Of a stretch of DNA of 64,000 bases, positions 25,920 through 36,884 are shown one piece after another (the stretch's first letter is position 1; every line of letters begins with the position of its first letter). The translations under genes were made by a program, and so were the position numbers. The notes below the pieces were generated by a model that ran no database searches, was not told the DNA's origin, and worked only from the letters and a program-made list of their open reading frames with translations. This DNA is from Takakia lepidozioides (lineage: Eukaryota; Streptophyta; Takakiopsida; Takakiales; Takakiaceae): assembly GCA_030704615.1 (NCBI GenBank), contig CM060733.1:26536001-26600000 (forward strand). The letters run 5' to 3'.

Positions 25920-27555
25920 AAGGAGGATCCCACATGGAGAGCCTAGGCAACAATCGCTTCTCGTGTTCATGAATCAGGTTTTGCCAAGATTGTGGTGATG
26001 ATCGAGGTCTTCCCTGATTTTGTTTGCCCATTGATTAGGAAAGACATGTCTTTTCAGTAAAATTGTCAGAAGACACCTCATCTACTGCCTGTCACTTATG
26101 TGGACAATAAGGTAGAACTAGAGTTCGTAAGGCTAAGAGGAAATGCGCTTCTCCAATGAAGAAGGGGCATCTGAGCCCCCCACGTCCCCCACATTGATAT
26201 TTCATCTCCAATCCAAGACTATCTCCCAAATATGCTGCACAACACCATCATCCCCACTAACCCAGTACACACAGAATGACCCCATGATTTTGGAGGTAGC
26301 CTCCTCTAGACTGGATACCAACGGCAGCAAGGGAAAGAGGCCACATCTGCATCACAATGTAATCTCGGCAAGAAAACTGCAAAGCTGTAGGATCTATCTC
26401 CGAAGAAGATGGATTCTCTTCTGCTCTCTAGCCTGCCTTCTACTATCGTCCACAATCCAATCATGATTGCCAAGATTTGTGCCAGGCTCTGCACATTTCC
26501 TTCGCTGGTTCTTAGAGGTTGCTCCCAACTTCAATCCAAGTGATCTGACCCCAAAACCACTTGCGTCACGCCATTGATTTTTTCGAAGACTTTTCCTTCC
26601 CTTCTGATCATCACTGCACATAATAGGGTCAACATGGAGTCCTTATGGATTACAACACATGACATTCATGCATTTTAAATAATGCCAAATGCCCCATGGA
26701 TAGCAGCCCAGTACCAACTTTGCGCACTAAGATTCAAGCTGGTTTTCTGCAATCCAACCTACATCACTATTCAGTTACTTGGGGGCCCTACATTGAGGAA
26801 TTCCGAAGCCTCAGTACTAGCCTCAGCCCTTCCACCCATATTCTGGCTCTTCTGGATGAAAAAATGTTGTTGCATTCTAAACCTTTGCCTCTTGGAGTAT
26901 GGATTCTGCCAACCCACTTCAACCAATCCTTCACCACCAACAGGCTCCTGGCCAGAACAAGTTGGGGCACTATTTACAACGGATTTACCCATTGAGCAAA
27001 ACAAGTTACTGAAACGGCAACGTCTCAATGAACCAACCAATCCAACCTACACCAACAAAAAAGGTTCTTTTTCATCCTCAAGCTCTTAGAAGACGTAGGA
27101 TTCTCAGCCCCTAACGCAATGGGCCCCTTTGCTCTCCCAGCTTGAGGTGCTATCCTCTCGGCCCGAAATCCCTCCCCACCACATTGCACCAACTTTGACG
27201 GGATCAGGCTTTACACTTCAAGTAAGCATTTACCCACCTATCCCCTTCATCATTTTCTCTATCATTTGCCAAACCTCTCTCAAAAAAGTTAAACTGAGAG
27301 CTTGGTTGGCCCCCCTTATTACGTTAGAGGCTGTCGTCTTCCTCCAAGAGCATAAGCTCTGCACAAGCAAAATCAGGACCCTCTCTGACCAGCTATGGCC
27401 GAATTCGGCGGCCCTGTGGAAACCATCTTCCCAAGGTGCAAATGCCAGTGGTATTTGCATGCTCTTCTTTCCCAGCTCCCTCAAACAATTCATGCAGGTT
27501 AAATATGAAGTGTGGGAACCAGGTAGGGCATGCCTGTATTTACAAGATCTATGCT
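25920..27555 (+). pseudogene. LINE fragment: ORF1-like region and endonuclease domain
   Basis: At 27.13-27.55 kb the plus strand reads VVFLQEHKL followed about 60 residues later by VWEPGRACLYLQDL. This spacing is typical of the APE-type endonuclease of plant LINEs. The region before it (25.92-26.15 kb) contains VMIEVFPDFVCP and CHLCGQ-like pieces that could be the ORF1 zinc-knuckle part, with several stops. The fragment ends abruptly where the gypsy gag starts, and no reverse transcriptase follows. The endonuclease assignment is fairly secure; the ORF1 part is tentative. Confidence 0.6.
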
Positions 27556-27577
27556 AGAGAGGGAAGCAGAAGAGACA

Positions 27578-28552
27578 ATGGGACTAAGTGAGTTGGAAAA
27601 ACGTGCAGCGGAGGAGAGGGAAGAGACAACAACTAATGAAAAAAATAATATGGAAATGGGAGAGGGAAGTTCCAGATACTACTCCACGGAAAACTGATTA
27701 TGGGGAGCGAATGCATAAGCAACAATACCCTGAGTACAACTTAGGGGAGGATTTTGAGTCCTTCTTGGAATTTTTTGAAATCAGCACTGAAATGAATGGA
27801 GCTCCCCCATGGTTCCAAGTCAAGTCTTTTCGGATCTGTCTCAAGGGAGAGGCCAGGCAACTGTTTGAGTCCAATATTAAGGACAAAAATGATCTTACTT
27901 GGGTAGAAGCCAAGAATTGACTCGCAAGCTCTTTCGTGAAGAAAAGCCCATAGCTTACACCACACCAGACTTAAAATTTCATTATGGCGACAATGTGTGG
28001 AAATACTACACTGACTTACGAACTGCAATCTGTAAGTCAGTTTTGATTGCCTCAGAGAGACCTGCTATTTTGAAACATTGTTTTGTAAAGGGCTTGCCCC
28101 CTGCTAAGAAAGTGTTTCTGCAAAAACATACTTACACCACTGAAGATGAGATGGTGGAATTGATTGAAGAAATGTTACGTCTCAAAGCTGCCAAGGCAGG
28201 CCTATCTAAAGTTGCCAACACAAAACACACTCATATGGCTAGTGAGGGTCACTGTGTAGAGCCTACTGATGGGGACCTTGGGGTGAAAGGTATTGCAGAA
28301 GATCTGGTCCCTTCCATTGTGCATGAGTTGTCATCTTTTCGTAATGAAATCCAGGGAAAGCTTCAAGCCTTCAAAGCTGAGGTAGGCTGGAACTCTACAG
28401 TCACTGCCAAATCTGGGCCTCAAGGTAAGACCCATGCTGGCATTCGTCATGAAGCCAGGACTTCAGTGGTGGCATGCATGATCTGCAAGTCCACCAAGCA
28501 TTACACCAGGTGGTACCCTTACCAATCTGACTTACCTGCTCTGATTGAATAG
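27578..28552 (+). pseudogene. Gypsy gag with zinc knuckle, frameshifted
   Basis: The capsid-nucleocapsid gene begins at the ATG at 27,578 (MGLSELEKRAAEEREE). A frameshift near 27,680 leads into a frame with LEFFEISTEMNGAPPWFQVK and the gag hallmark LKGEARQLFES. A second break at 27,918 leads into the frame ending at 28,552. The C-terminal part has CMICKSTKHYTRWYP, a damaged CX2CX4HX4C knuckle lacking its last cysteine. It would package RNA in an active element; here it is broken in at least two places. Confidence 0.75.
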
Positions 28553-28762
28553 TTACAAAGAGACAAAAAACAGAAGGGTACTTTAAACGAACCTGGTCGT
28601 CTGTAAGGGTGCCAGATGACCATGGTAAGAACCCCAAAATGCTGGTAAGCGCTGTTCTTTCTCGTGATTTCAAACTCATGCACTGTGAGGCCTATAAGCG
28701 CATCAGTAGGGACCGGATCCACCCATTGATGACACAATGTCCCATGTGTTATTGATACTAGA

Positions 28763-28781
28763 CACTAGAAGCATTCGTGTC
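28763..28781 (+). repeat. CACTA left terminal inverted repeat
   Basis: CACTAGAAGCATTCGTGTC, an exact reverse complement of 42,482-42,500. AGA precedes it at 28,760-28,762. Confidence 0.95.
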
Positions 28782-29875
28782 ATTTACCACTGGGGTAACG
28801 ACTCATTTTGAGTCGTAAAAGTCAAAAAACAGGGATCGACTGGAAATTACAACAGACGTGGTAGTTGGGTTGGACATCCAATGATTGGAGTGGTAAAGGA
28901 CGTAGACGCGCGAACAACTGCTCAGCGATTAATGCGATTAATGTTGAAGAACCACGTGGCGTAACCAGGCGGGCCGCCCGTGTGTCTGATGTTTTGAGCT
29001 GACTTTGACTTTTCCCTCCGGATGAGTGGACTGACTCACCTGGGGCGCGGTGACACATGGATGCAGACGTGGATGCGGACGTGGATGCCGATGTGGCGGC
29101 GCCGCGACGAGCGGTAATGCCGCCGCGTGGCCACGGGCTCAAGACGCCACATCGCAGTCGGCCACATAACTTGGAGTGCTGCATGTCACGTGGCAACAGC
29201 CACTGGCGAAGTCAACTGTACAACTGCCGGCAGACGAATCCACGGGGACCACGTGGAGAGTGTGTGGGTCGACGCGTGGCGTCGTCCCCACGCAATGGCA
29301 GTGAGGGGTACGACTGCTAGTGGAAAGACGTAGAGTGCTTGTGCCATCTCGGGACTGCTTTGGCCAACTCCGCTGCCACTATGCTAGTTGGTTGCACTAC
29401 AGTAGGAAAGCACTGCAAATGAGCACTTGTAGTGGTTTGTGTGAGTTGTCCAACTGACTTGCATTCTAAGCTGAAAATATGGTTCTGATGCATTCTACTG
29501 GTTTTAGTGGTTCACCCATATGCAGGGGGAATTGAGAAGCAATGATACTGGGCGACACTCATAACACAGACCACGATGCATGCACAACATCACGCTAATG
29601 AACCAAATAGACGAGGCAACAGGGAGACCAAAGACCATCACACATACACATAGAAGGTGGACGGACACGACGACAAGTCAGGAAATGGAATATTGCATTC
29701 AAATTGGAGACCGTCATGGCACACCTGCATATGAGCAAGACTAAATGCCAACATACATGGTTGCCGGACATCACTTAAATTGTCATGGCCCAAATGTACA
29801 AAACTGGTAACGTGAGTATCATACACACTTTATGAGTATCATTACACACCCAACAGGGACTACAAACATGAAATG
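28782..29875. other. CACTA left subterminal region
   Basis: Non-coding. It starts with the palindrome ACGACTCATTTTGAGTCGT (28,798-28,816), which could be a transposase-binding site. From 28.95 to 29.3 kb it is GC-rich, with repeated CACGTGG/CCACGTGGC-like words and GGATGCAGACGTGGATGC tandem pieces. The rest is unremarkable and may carry the 3' UTR of the minus-strand ORF1 unit. Confidence 0.6.
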
Positions 29876-32800
29876 TCACTTGATACCTTCACCCCTCCTC
29901 ATACTCTTATTTGGCCATAGAGTCACCGTGCCTTTCACGTGCGCTAGTGTGGTCTGGGGGGGGGCATCGTCCACATTTGGGCAAGGCAGTGTAACACTTG
30001 GAAGCATGATCTCGTGGACTTTCACCTTGTACCACCCGGATGGAATGTCCTTGCAGTGGAACTTGTCAACCCCGGCTATTCCCACCACTTCCGCCTTGGC
30101 GGCGGCTGTCTTTGACCGCTTGTCATGGGGGTTCAGGAGAAACACAGGATCTGATATCTGCAGACACCAACATCAGGGTCCACTCAGCAACAAACATAGC
30201 AATGACAGGGTGACAGTCAAGCGCAGCTGGGCATGGAAACGATCTTGGTTGCCACAATACTGAATCAGCAGCAAATTCATGGTGTACCAACCTACCTTGA
30301 AGCGAAGCTCGTCGCTGAGGGTGGCAACTGAGGAAAGTTGCCCACGTGTCTTCAACTGCAGCAGCAAAAAGAGGTTGAGTCAGACGGATAAGAATAACAT
30401 GAACTCTGGTGGTTGCAATGGTATAAACACACCTCCACGGAGCAAGCTAACTTACACCCTGCTCAGACCGTGCACACTACAACCTCCTGGCAAAATTAAC
30501 CCTACTAAAAACCAGCCAGGCAAAGCAAGGAGCCATGAATGCATGCCTGGGGAACCACGTCCTGCTGCGATGAGGGTGCCGGGGACAGCACACTCCTATT
30601 GCTCACTTGCAATGAATACACATTGCAACGCTTCAGGAAGTGTATCCATAAAGGAAACCAACCAAGTAAGTTTGCGGAGAGGGGCTGGGAACAACCATAC
30701 CTTGGAGCCTGCCTCCTCATGCCGGGGGGGAATCCGGAATGCTGCCGCCGTAGCACTATGGTCCTTGGCGCAGGACCCACCTTCTTCACAGACGACCCCA
30801 CTGCCACTCCCTGTACATGTGGTCCCTGCAAAACATATAGTGCCAGCCTTGCGTGAGAGGGCATCCGGGGGGAACAAAACAAACATATCTTATCCATCGA
30901 TGTCATGTTGCAAACAGTAAGGTTAGTTTCACCTACATGGGCGCAGAAGTACTTCCCCCAACGACCCCATCATCTCCCACATTCAAGCTGCCAGTCGGGG
31001 TCAGCTTCCGCGTGCTTGTGAAGACACACACATCCTTGGAGCAAAACAAATCTTGGCAGTAGGGCCAGACTATTTCTAAAAGGTACTCTGAATCGGGCCC
31101 CTCACTGACATTGCTAGTGACATCAAACGACAATGGATGGACCATGTTCAAAGGGGAGTTCCCCCTCCGCTTGTGTGGTGAATCATCCACTAGGAGGGTG
31201 TTGGATTCGTTAAATCCAGAAAATTCCGACCACACCCTCGACAGTCTCTTCTGTAAGTTCTGTACGGCAGGCCCTTTTGTGGGGTGTGGCTCTGTCAAGG
31301 GGTCACACTCCTCTTGTGACCACACAAAGAGGGGAGAACCCTTGACCCCCTGCATCACCACTTTGAAGATGTCTGCAACATTCCCCTTGGAAGCACAGGA
31401 CCATATCCCAACGTAGAAATGCCGGAAGAGAAGGTTTAAAAACTCGCAGACCTGGGGCCTTGGGAAAACATACTTGTTGGTGGTCAACACCCATGGCCAA
31501 TGACGCCTCGGGTTGGGCTGAAAGTTAGGAATAGAGTGGCAAAGGATCCCGTTCAGGTCTAGAACAATTAGTTTCGACTTTTCTATGAAAGGAGCTTTTG
31601 AAGGGGCCTCAGTGGGTTGGGAGACAACAGTCACCCCGGAGGGCAAAGTTTCGGTCCCCCTGCAGCCTGGACCAGGCAAACTACCACCCTCTCCCCCTAC
31701 AGCTTCCCCTTTTCCCTTGATAGAATGAGCAATGACCCCCCCATCGTCCATGTCATCCCCACCAACTCGCTGGACCTCTCCCTCTTCAACGAGTGGACCC
31801 TGCCCCCCACTGTGAAGATCATCAACAACAGGCTGGACCTCTGTCACATCCCTACCCACTACAATTACTTCCTCCTTCTCAGGTACAATGGTCGCAGCAG
31901 GGGGGTCTTCCATAATGCCACCCGTCACACCCCCTTTTTGCCTCATCATGAGTTCCACTATCTTCTTCAGTTGTGCTTCCATTCCCTCTCCCGCTCTGCA
32001 GAGAGAGCCGCAAGCCTCTCCAGGGCCCCGATGCGGGCTGCCATTGAGTTCCCCGCTCCCTACGCATACAAACACCCACCCGTACTGTTAAAAACCAGAA
32101 GAAGAGGCCGAATGTGAAGGATTTCAGGCATTCGGAGATGGCTGGGTTTGGCATAACACCCCTCGTGTACCATGCGTGGGGGCCCCACATACCCACCAAA
32201 TCTTAGTACAACAACAGATTCATGAATGGAAACCGGACTTCAAAACATATCTGGCTCAAAACAGACTCTGATGGGGTGCCAGTCGCATAGTTCTTTTGCT
32301 CCGCCCCGAGCTCGGACAGTGACGGGCTCCGCGCTTTGCGTCTTTTCTGTATTTGCCCATCCACACACTGTCAGTACAAAATGCCAGGAGCATATGGACA
32401 AAGCACTGCCCTGCATATCACATAACAACTAATTCTGCACGAGCAATAAAACCCACTCGTGGGTGTCTCTTCCATCAGAACATGCCACAACGTAGGAGCA
32501 ATGAGAAGGGGGTGAGGAGATTACCAAACGGGCTGCTTGGCCTGCAACTCCTGCCCGGCCCCAACGCGAGGGGTTCGTGACACAAGCACGCGCTTGCTTC
32601 ATCCCTTCAGCCTTTGCAAGTCCACGAGGGGACTCCCAGTAGGCAACAAGCTTATCCCAATAGGCGGGTTCAGTGTTCATTGGCCTCACACCAGTCTTTG
32701 CCCATTTATCTTTCAGTTTTGCTCTTTCTCCTTTCATTATCTGTACTCGTACATTCCATTTATGCCCTCTATTACTGTTGACATGGCACTCTGGGACTGC

Positions 32801-33240
32801 TGGTCAATGTCTTGTACGCTTGAGTCAAGGTAACGCAATGCCAGGCCACGCAAATCACGCTGCCAGTGTTCCTTACCTTCGCAGCCAACATTGATGACTC
32901 CATTTCCATGCACCTCCATCTTGTGGCGCTTTAGCCCTGCAGCCACCCTTCCCTCTCCATCTCCTTCCCATTGTTTCATGGCATGGCGTCGTTCCTTCCT
33001 CAGCTCTGATGTCCGTTTCCTGCCCCCATGCTCTGGAGCAGCGCCGTCATACGTTGTGGGGGGTGACTGATGTGTGCCGGAGGGGGGAGGGCCGTATGGA
33101 GATGTGGGAGGCCCCCATTGTGACGTGCCAGCATCAGGAAGCCAGCGCCACGACCCGAAGCAGGGGGGCTCCCCATGGTGCACTCTATTGTGGAGACCAT
33201 GCGGCAGGGGGTGGGTGCCAAGGTTGGTGTTGGTTGGCAT
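29876..33240 (-). CDS. CACTA ORF1 protein with a fused FCP1-like phosphatase domain
   Basis: ATG at 33,240 (MPTNTNLG). The first exon shows the plant Ptta/En/Spm pattern (CEGKEHWQRDLRGLALRYLD), then, after a frame break at 32,737, PAYWDKLVAYWESPRGLAKA and a donor near 32,521. A coiled-coil stretch (ARIGALERLAALSAERERE, frame change, MEAQLKKIVELMM) leads without a stop into an FCP1/NIF HAD domain at about 31,060-31,600: KLIVLDLNGIL (motif I), GIWSCAS (motif II), LQKRLSRVW, and LLVDDSPHKRRG (motif IV). Further exons (about 30,830-30,709, 30,360-30,292, 30,162-29,876) end in VKVHEIMLPSVTLPCP and VTLWPNK, resembling the C-terminal domain of CACTA ORF1 proteins. The second motif-I Asp is Asn, as in plant DLNGLL-type relatives. 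One or two frame breaks suggest decay, but the 381-codon phosphatase ORF (32,075-30,933) is open. Confidence 0.7.
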
Positions 33241-33739
33241 TGTGTGGTGGCTGTGAGTGTTTTGCTGCAGCTTCACTCCCCTTCCGCTGCCAAAAACATC
33301 CCACACACAAGGTGCATCAGCTGTAGTCCTACTGAACACAACGTCACCAGAGCACAAACGATCCCACAACCACAACTATGGATTGGCTGACCTCAAACCC
33401 ACTCCCCTGCAGCGCAAGTGCCAAAAACTGAAAAGGAGAGGGACAGAATGTCCTCATAACATGTAAGGCCATTCATTGGTGAAGAAACATAATGTGGGCG
33501 GGTTCACATCAGTACCATCATACACACTTACCAGGAAACAGAACATCCATTTGGGTTTTGCACATAGGGAGTGGACATCTATTCACACAATCAGCAAATG
33601 GCTGTATGGCGGAGCCCAACATCGAAGCCCCAAAAGGCCTAAAGACTCTCAATGTTTGTAAACACAGGTGCAGACACAATTCAATTGATAGCTTGGATAT
33701 CCAGTGGTCTGTATGATGATAGCACCCCGGGCAGTGAGT

Positions 33740-34900
33740 CAGACAATGATCCTATGACGTTGGTAGTAAGACTTACCTTCGTATAAAGCATTGATCCGGG
33801 TTTTCCAGATATCCTCTAGAAATCCCTTCACACAAGCATCAATCTGCTGTGTGTGATTTGCCCAAAAACTAGGCCTCAGGAGGGCCTGGGCTTTTGGCTC
33901 AGCCTCGAGTCTTTCAAAGTTGGTAAATAGGGGTACAGGCACAATTCCCTTGATAGAATTGAAGAGAGCGTCTCTTTGGTGAGAGAACCCCGGACAGCGT
34001 ATCAGAAAATGAATACTGTCTTCAGATTGCCCACACAACGGACAATTGCACGCTCCCTTTCCGATCTGCTTCTGTTTGCTGTTCAAAGGTAGGCTTCCTG
34101 CCCTGAGTTTAAATTTCAGTCTAGTGCCGAGAGTGGGTGGACCCTTCAGGTCATCCAAGATGTCCACCCCCATGTCACTGACTGGAAACAAGTTCAGGGA
34201 AGTTCTCTGCCTAACTTCATTTTCATCAGACAATCTCATGGCAACAGACATGGCTTCAGACACTACAGCCTGTAAGGCAGATTTATCCAGCAGGGTCAAG
34301 ACTTGCGGATCCAGGTCCAGGTCCTTGAGAATCTTTTCTACTCTCTTCTGCCAGGACTTAGTCTGTTTGACAGGGCGGTCCTGTTTCCAAGATTTAGAGT
34401 CGATCAACTTAGGATATGTGGTGTTGGGCATATGTTGCAGCTGACCCCACCATGACCTTGAATTCATCTCGTCGGGAGCTTAAGGATGGGATGCCAAACT
34501 CACCCCCGAACAACCACATTGGCTGTTTTCTCCATGCTGACATACACTCCTTAAGCACCCCCACTTGAATGGATTCTAGAGACTTAGCCTGGTTGGAGTT
34601 ATCAACCCATATAGCAGATCCGTACTCCAAGGCAGGTCTAATAACGCGACAAAGCATGGTTTTCTTAACCTCAGAGATGACCCCTCTGCAGTGGAAAAAT
34701 TTAGTGAGCCCCAGAGCTTTGCCCTTGCCAGTTTGAACAACTTTCCGTATATGTGCATCCCAATTACAATTGGAGGAAAACTCAACGCCTAGGTAAGTGT
34801 AGGAAGGGAGGACCGAGATCTCTTGGCTACCCCACTGCCACTTAAGATCACTTCCTCCCTCTCCTCTGTTGTTGATTGCTACCACTGCACATTTCTGCCT
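33740..34900 (-). pseudogene. LINE reverse-transcriptase C-terminal half, inside the CACTA
   Basis: The minus strand reads the thumb region (SYTYLGVEFSSN, RPALEYGSAIW) at about 34.5-34.8 kb. In a second frame it reads a C-terminal zinc-binding region, CPLCGQSEDSIHFLIRCPGF, then [19 protein letters not shown]. It is nearly the same as the copies at 62.2-63.97 kb, so it belongs to the same LINE family. It is 5'-truncated, and frame breaks make it inactive. Confidence 0.8.
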
Positions 34901-34918
34901 AACTTCATTTTCTGCCCA

Positions 34919-35580
34919 ATCACATCTCCTCTACGCTGATGATGTTGCCCTTTTGGCACAATCCCCGGTCTTTCTGCAACGCCATCTCTAAATTTTGGAA
35001 CAGTTCTGCAAAGACTATGGGATGCAAGTCAATCTTAGCAAGACCAAGATCATGGTCTTCAATGGCCAGGCTGATCGTAGATTCATCTTCAACCAGCAGG
35101 AAATTGAGATTGTCAAATCATACCGGTACCTAGGTCTGGTTATCCACTCCCCCAAGTTTCACTTTGCAGCCACTGCCTTGGACAGATTGACTAAAGGTAA
35201 GGCGGCCTCCGTCCGCCTTCACGCCAAATGCAAGCAAATACATGTGCGGCATCCCCCGACCAAAAAGTGTCTGTTTGACACCGTCGTCAGCCCTGCTACC
35301 ATCTATGGTTGTGAGTTCTGGGCACCTGGTGTCCCTGTCTCCTGGTGGGAAAAGATTTTGGAACCATTACAGTCATCTTTTCTCCAAGCAATGCTGGTTA
35401 CCTCGACTCACTAGCTGAGCTCTTAGCTTGACACGGTTTTCATGTGCATGTTAGCATGCTCCAAAACAGCCAATGTGGCTGTTCGGGGCGAGTTTGGCAT
35501 TCGTTCCTAAAGCTCCCGACGACATAAATTCAAGGTCAGATGGTGGGGCCAGTTGCAACAATGAACCGATATTAGCCTTG
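34919..35580 (+). pseudogene. LINE reverse-transcriptase palm fragment, opposite orientation
   Basis: The plus strand starts with the RT catalytic motif in LLYADDVALLAQSP, followed by a single TAA, then YGMQVNLSKTKIMVFNG, SYRYLGLVIHSPKF and VSPATIYGCEFW. It continues to about 35.57 kb as GEFGIPSL and FKVRWWGQLQ, with stops. It abuts the minus-strand LINE piece head to head. Because both pieces include the thumb region and differ in sequence, they are two copies from different subfamilies rather than one folded insertion. Confidence 0.75.
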
Positions 35581-36330
35581 AGTAGTTCTCTGACTCTTTG
35601 TGGGCCCTTCTATGGTTATTTGTTTGTTGTTCTACTCCTTGTGGCCCTTTAGGAATCCCACAGACGTGATACACATATCTCTTTCCTCACTTTCGGTCCT
35701 TCACTGACTACCAGAAATGTCACACCGTATGTCTGCATCTGAAACTTTTCACCTTTGAGACAACATTCTGTAGCACGCTCTGCTAGCTTCACATTGCCAT
35801 GTATTCTGCAGGCACTAAGTAAAGCCCCACACTAAAGCATCTGGTTTAATTGGCATTCTGTTGATGAAATTCTCCGCCTCATCCAAGCGCCCTGCACGGC
35901 CAAGAAGGTCAACCATGCAGCCAAAATGTTTTCCTGTTGGAATGATTCTATTATCACACACAGCAGATTGATGCTTGTGTGAAGGGTTTTCTAGAGGATA
36001 TCTGGAAAACCCGGATTAATTCCTTATATGATGGTAAGTCTTACTACCACCGTCAGCCCCTGACGGAGGTAGGTTCTGTTCCTTTTGTTCCCGCTCAAAC
36101 TAGGCGCAGGGTCAATGGCCACAAGGCTACGACATACAACGTCTTATGAGTACAATAATCTCTACTCATAGAATGGAAATAGTGTTGTCCTTCATCTACT
36201 AGGCCCATATGGCTGCATGCAGACAGAACTGCAATGAGTGTAACATCATTTGGCTTCACCCCTTGCTGTTTCAAAACTTGGTTGAAAAGTTGCAGAGCAT
36301 CTTTGCCATGCCCTTGCTTGCCCTCTTCTA
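35580..36330 (-). pseudogene. Host PPR gene fragment carried in the CACTA, split by LINE DNA
   Basis: On the minus strand, 36,330-36,165 reads GHGKDALQLFNQVLKQQG, then KPNDVTLIAVLSACSHMGLVDEG written in parts. From 35,955 down to about 35,680 it reads [40 protein letters not shown] and [19 protein letters not shown] across one frame break. Together these are the last PPR repeats and E-type motifs of a plant PLS-class PPR protein, an organelle RNA-processing family. About 200 bp of LINE 3' sequence separates the halves. It is a non-functional fragment of a cellular gene. Confidence 0.8.
35957..36163 (+). mobile_element. LINE 3'-end fragment inside the PPR fragment
   Basis: CAGATTGATGCTTGTGTGAA and following bases encode the last ORF2 residues ([11 protein letters not shown]-like). 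It then runs through TCAATGGCCACAAGGCTACG to TCTTATGAGTACA, the same 3' end seen in minus orientation at 62.17 and 62.79 kb. PPR sequence lies immediately on both sides. Confidence 0.75.
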
Positions 36331-36884
36331 CAGCTGGGCACAGGGAGTGTCGTTGAGGCTGAAAAGGGGAAATTTGACCAGGTCATATCCGTTTGTGTTA
36401 CTTCGAAGGTGTGGGCCAGCCTGCCAAAAGGTCAAAACAGGTGCATGCTGACATATGAAAGTCTGGCGTCGTGGAGATTGTTGGCTGTGAGGTGGGGATG
36501 GGGTTATCATCTTTCCTGGTAAATGAAGATATGATTGACATATCTCCTCTCCCATAAACTGTCACATTTCCTATAGGAAGTTCTTGTGACGCCCTTGACA
36601 TGCTGTTGATGTGAATGAAAGCAGGCTGCAGTAGCAACAATGGAGAATTCAGGGTGTTTGGATTGGGGCAGAGCATACCATGGAAGAGAACAAGGGGCCC
36701 AATAGTTCGTGCAGTTGGGGGAGTTGACGTATGTACTTCCCCACACGGCCTTTGCCTCTCTTCACCATCTGTACTGAAGGTGCATAGATGGAACAAATCT
36801 CCAGTCTTTTGGTGTGCTCTTGTAATTCTGATATGCCCATAGACCCACTTCTCTCTCCTGTCTATCTTGAGTTCCCCAACAAAA

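Noticed and set aside
26682-27089. 135-codon open frame as a cellular gene
   Set aside because: It has no recognisable domain and sits within sequence that leads into a LINE endonuclease in the same orientation.
34915-35580. One LINE insertion with an inverted 5' half (twin priming) together with 33.74-34.90 kb
   Set aside because: Both pieces contain the RT thumb region and differ in sequence, so they are separate copies.
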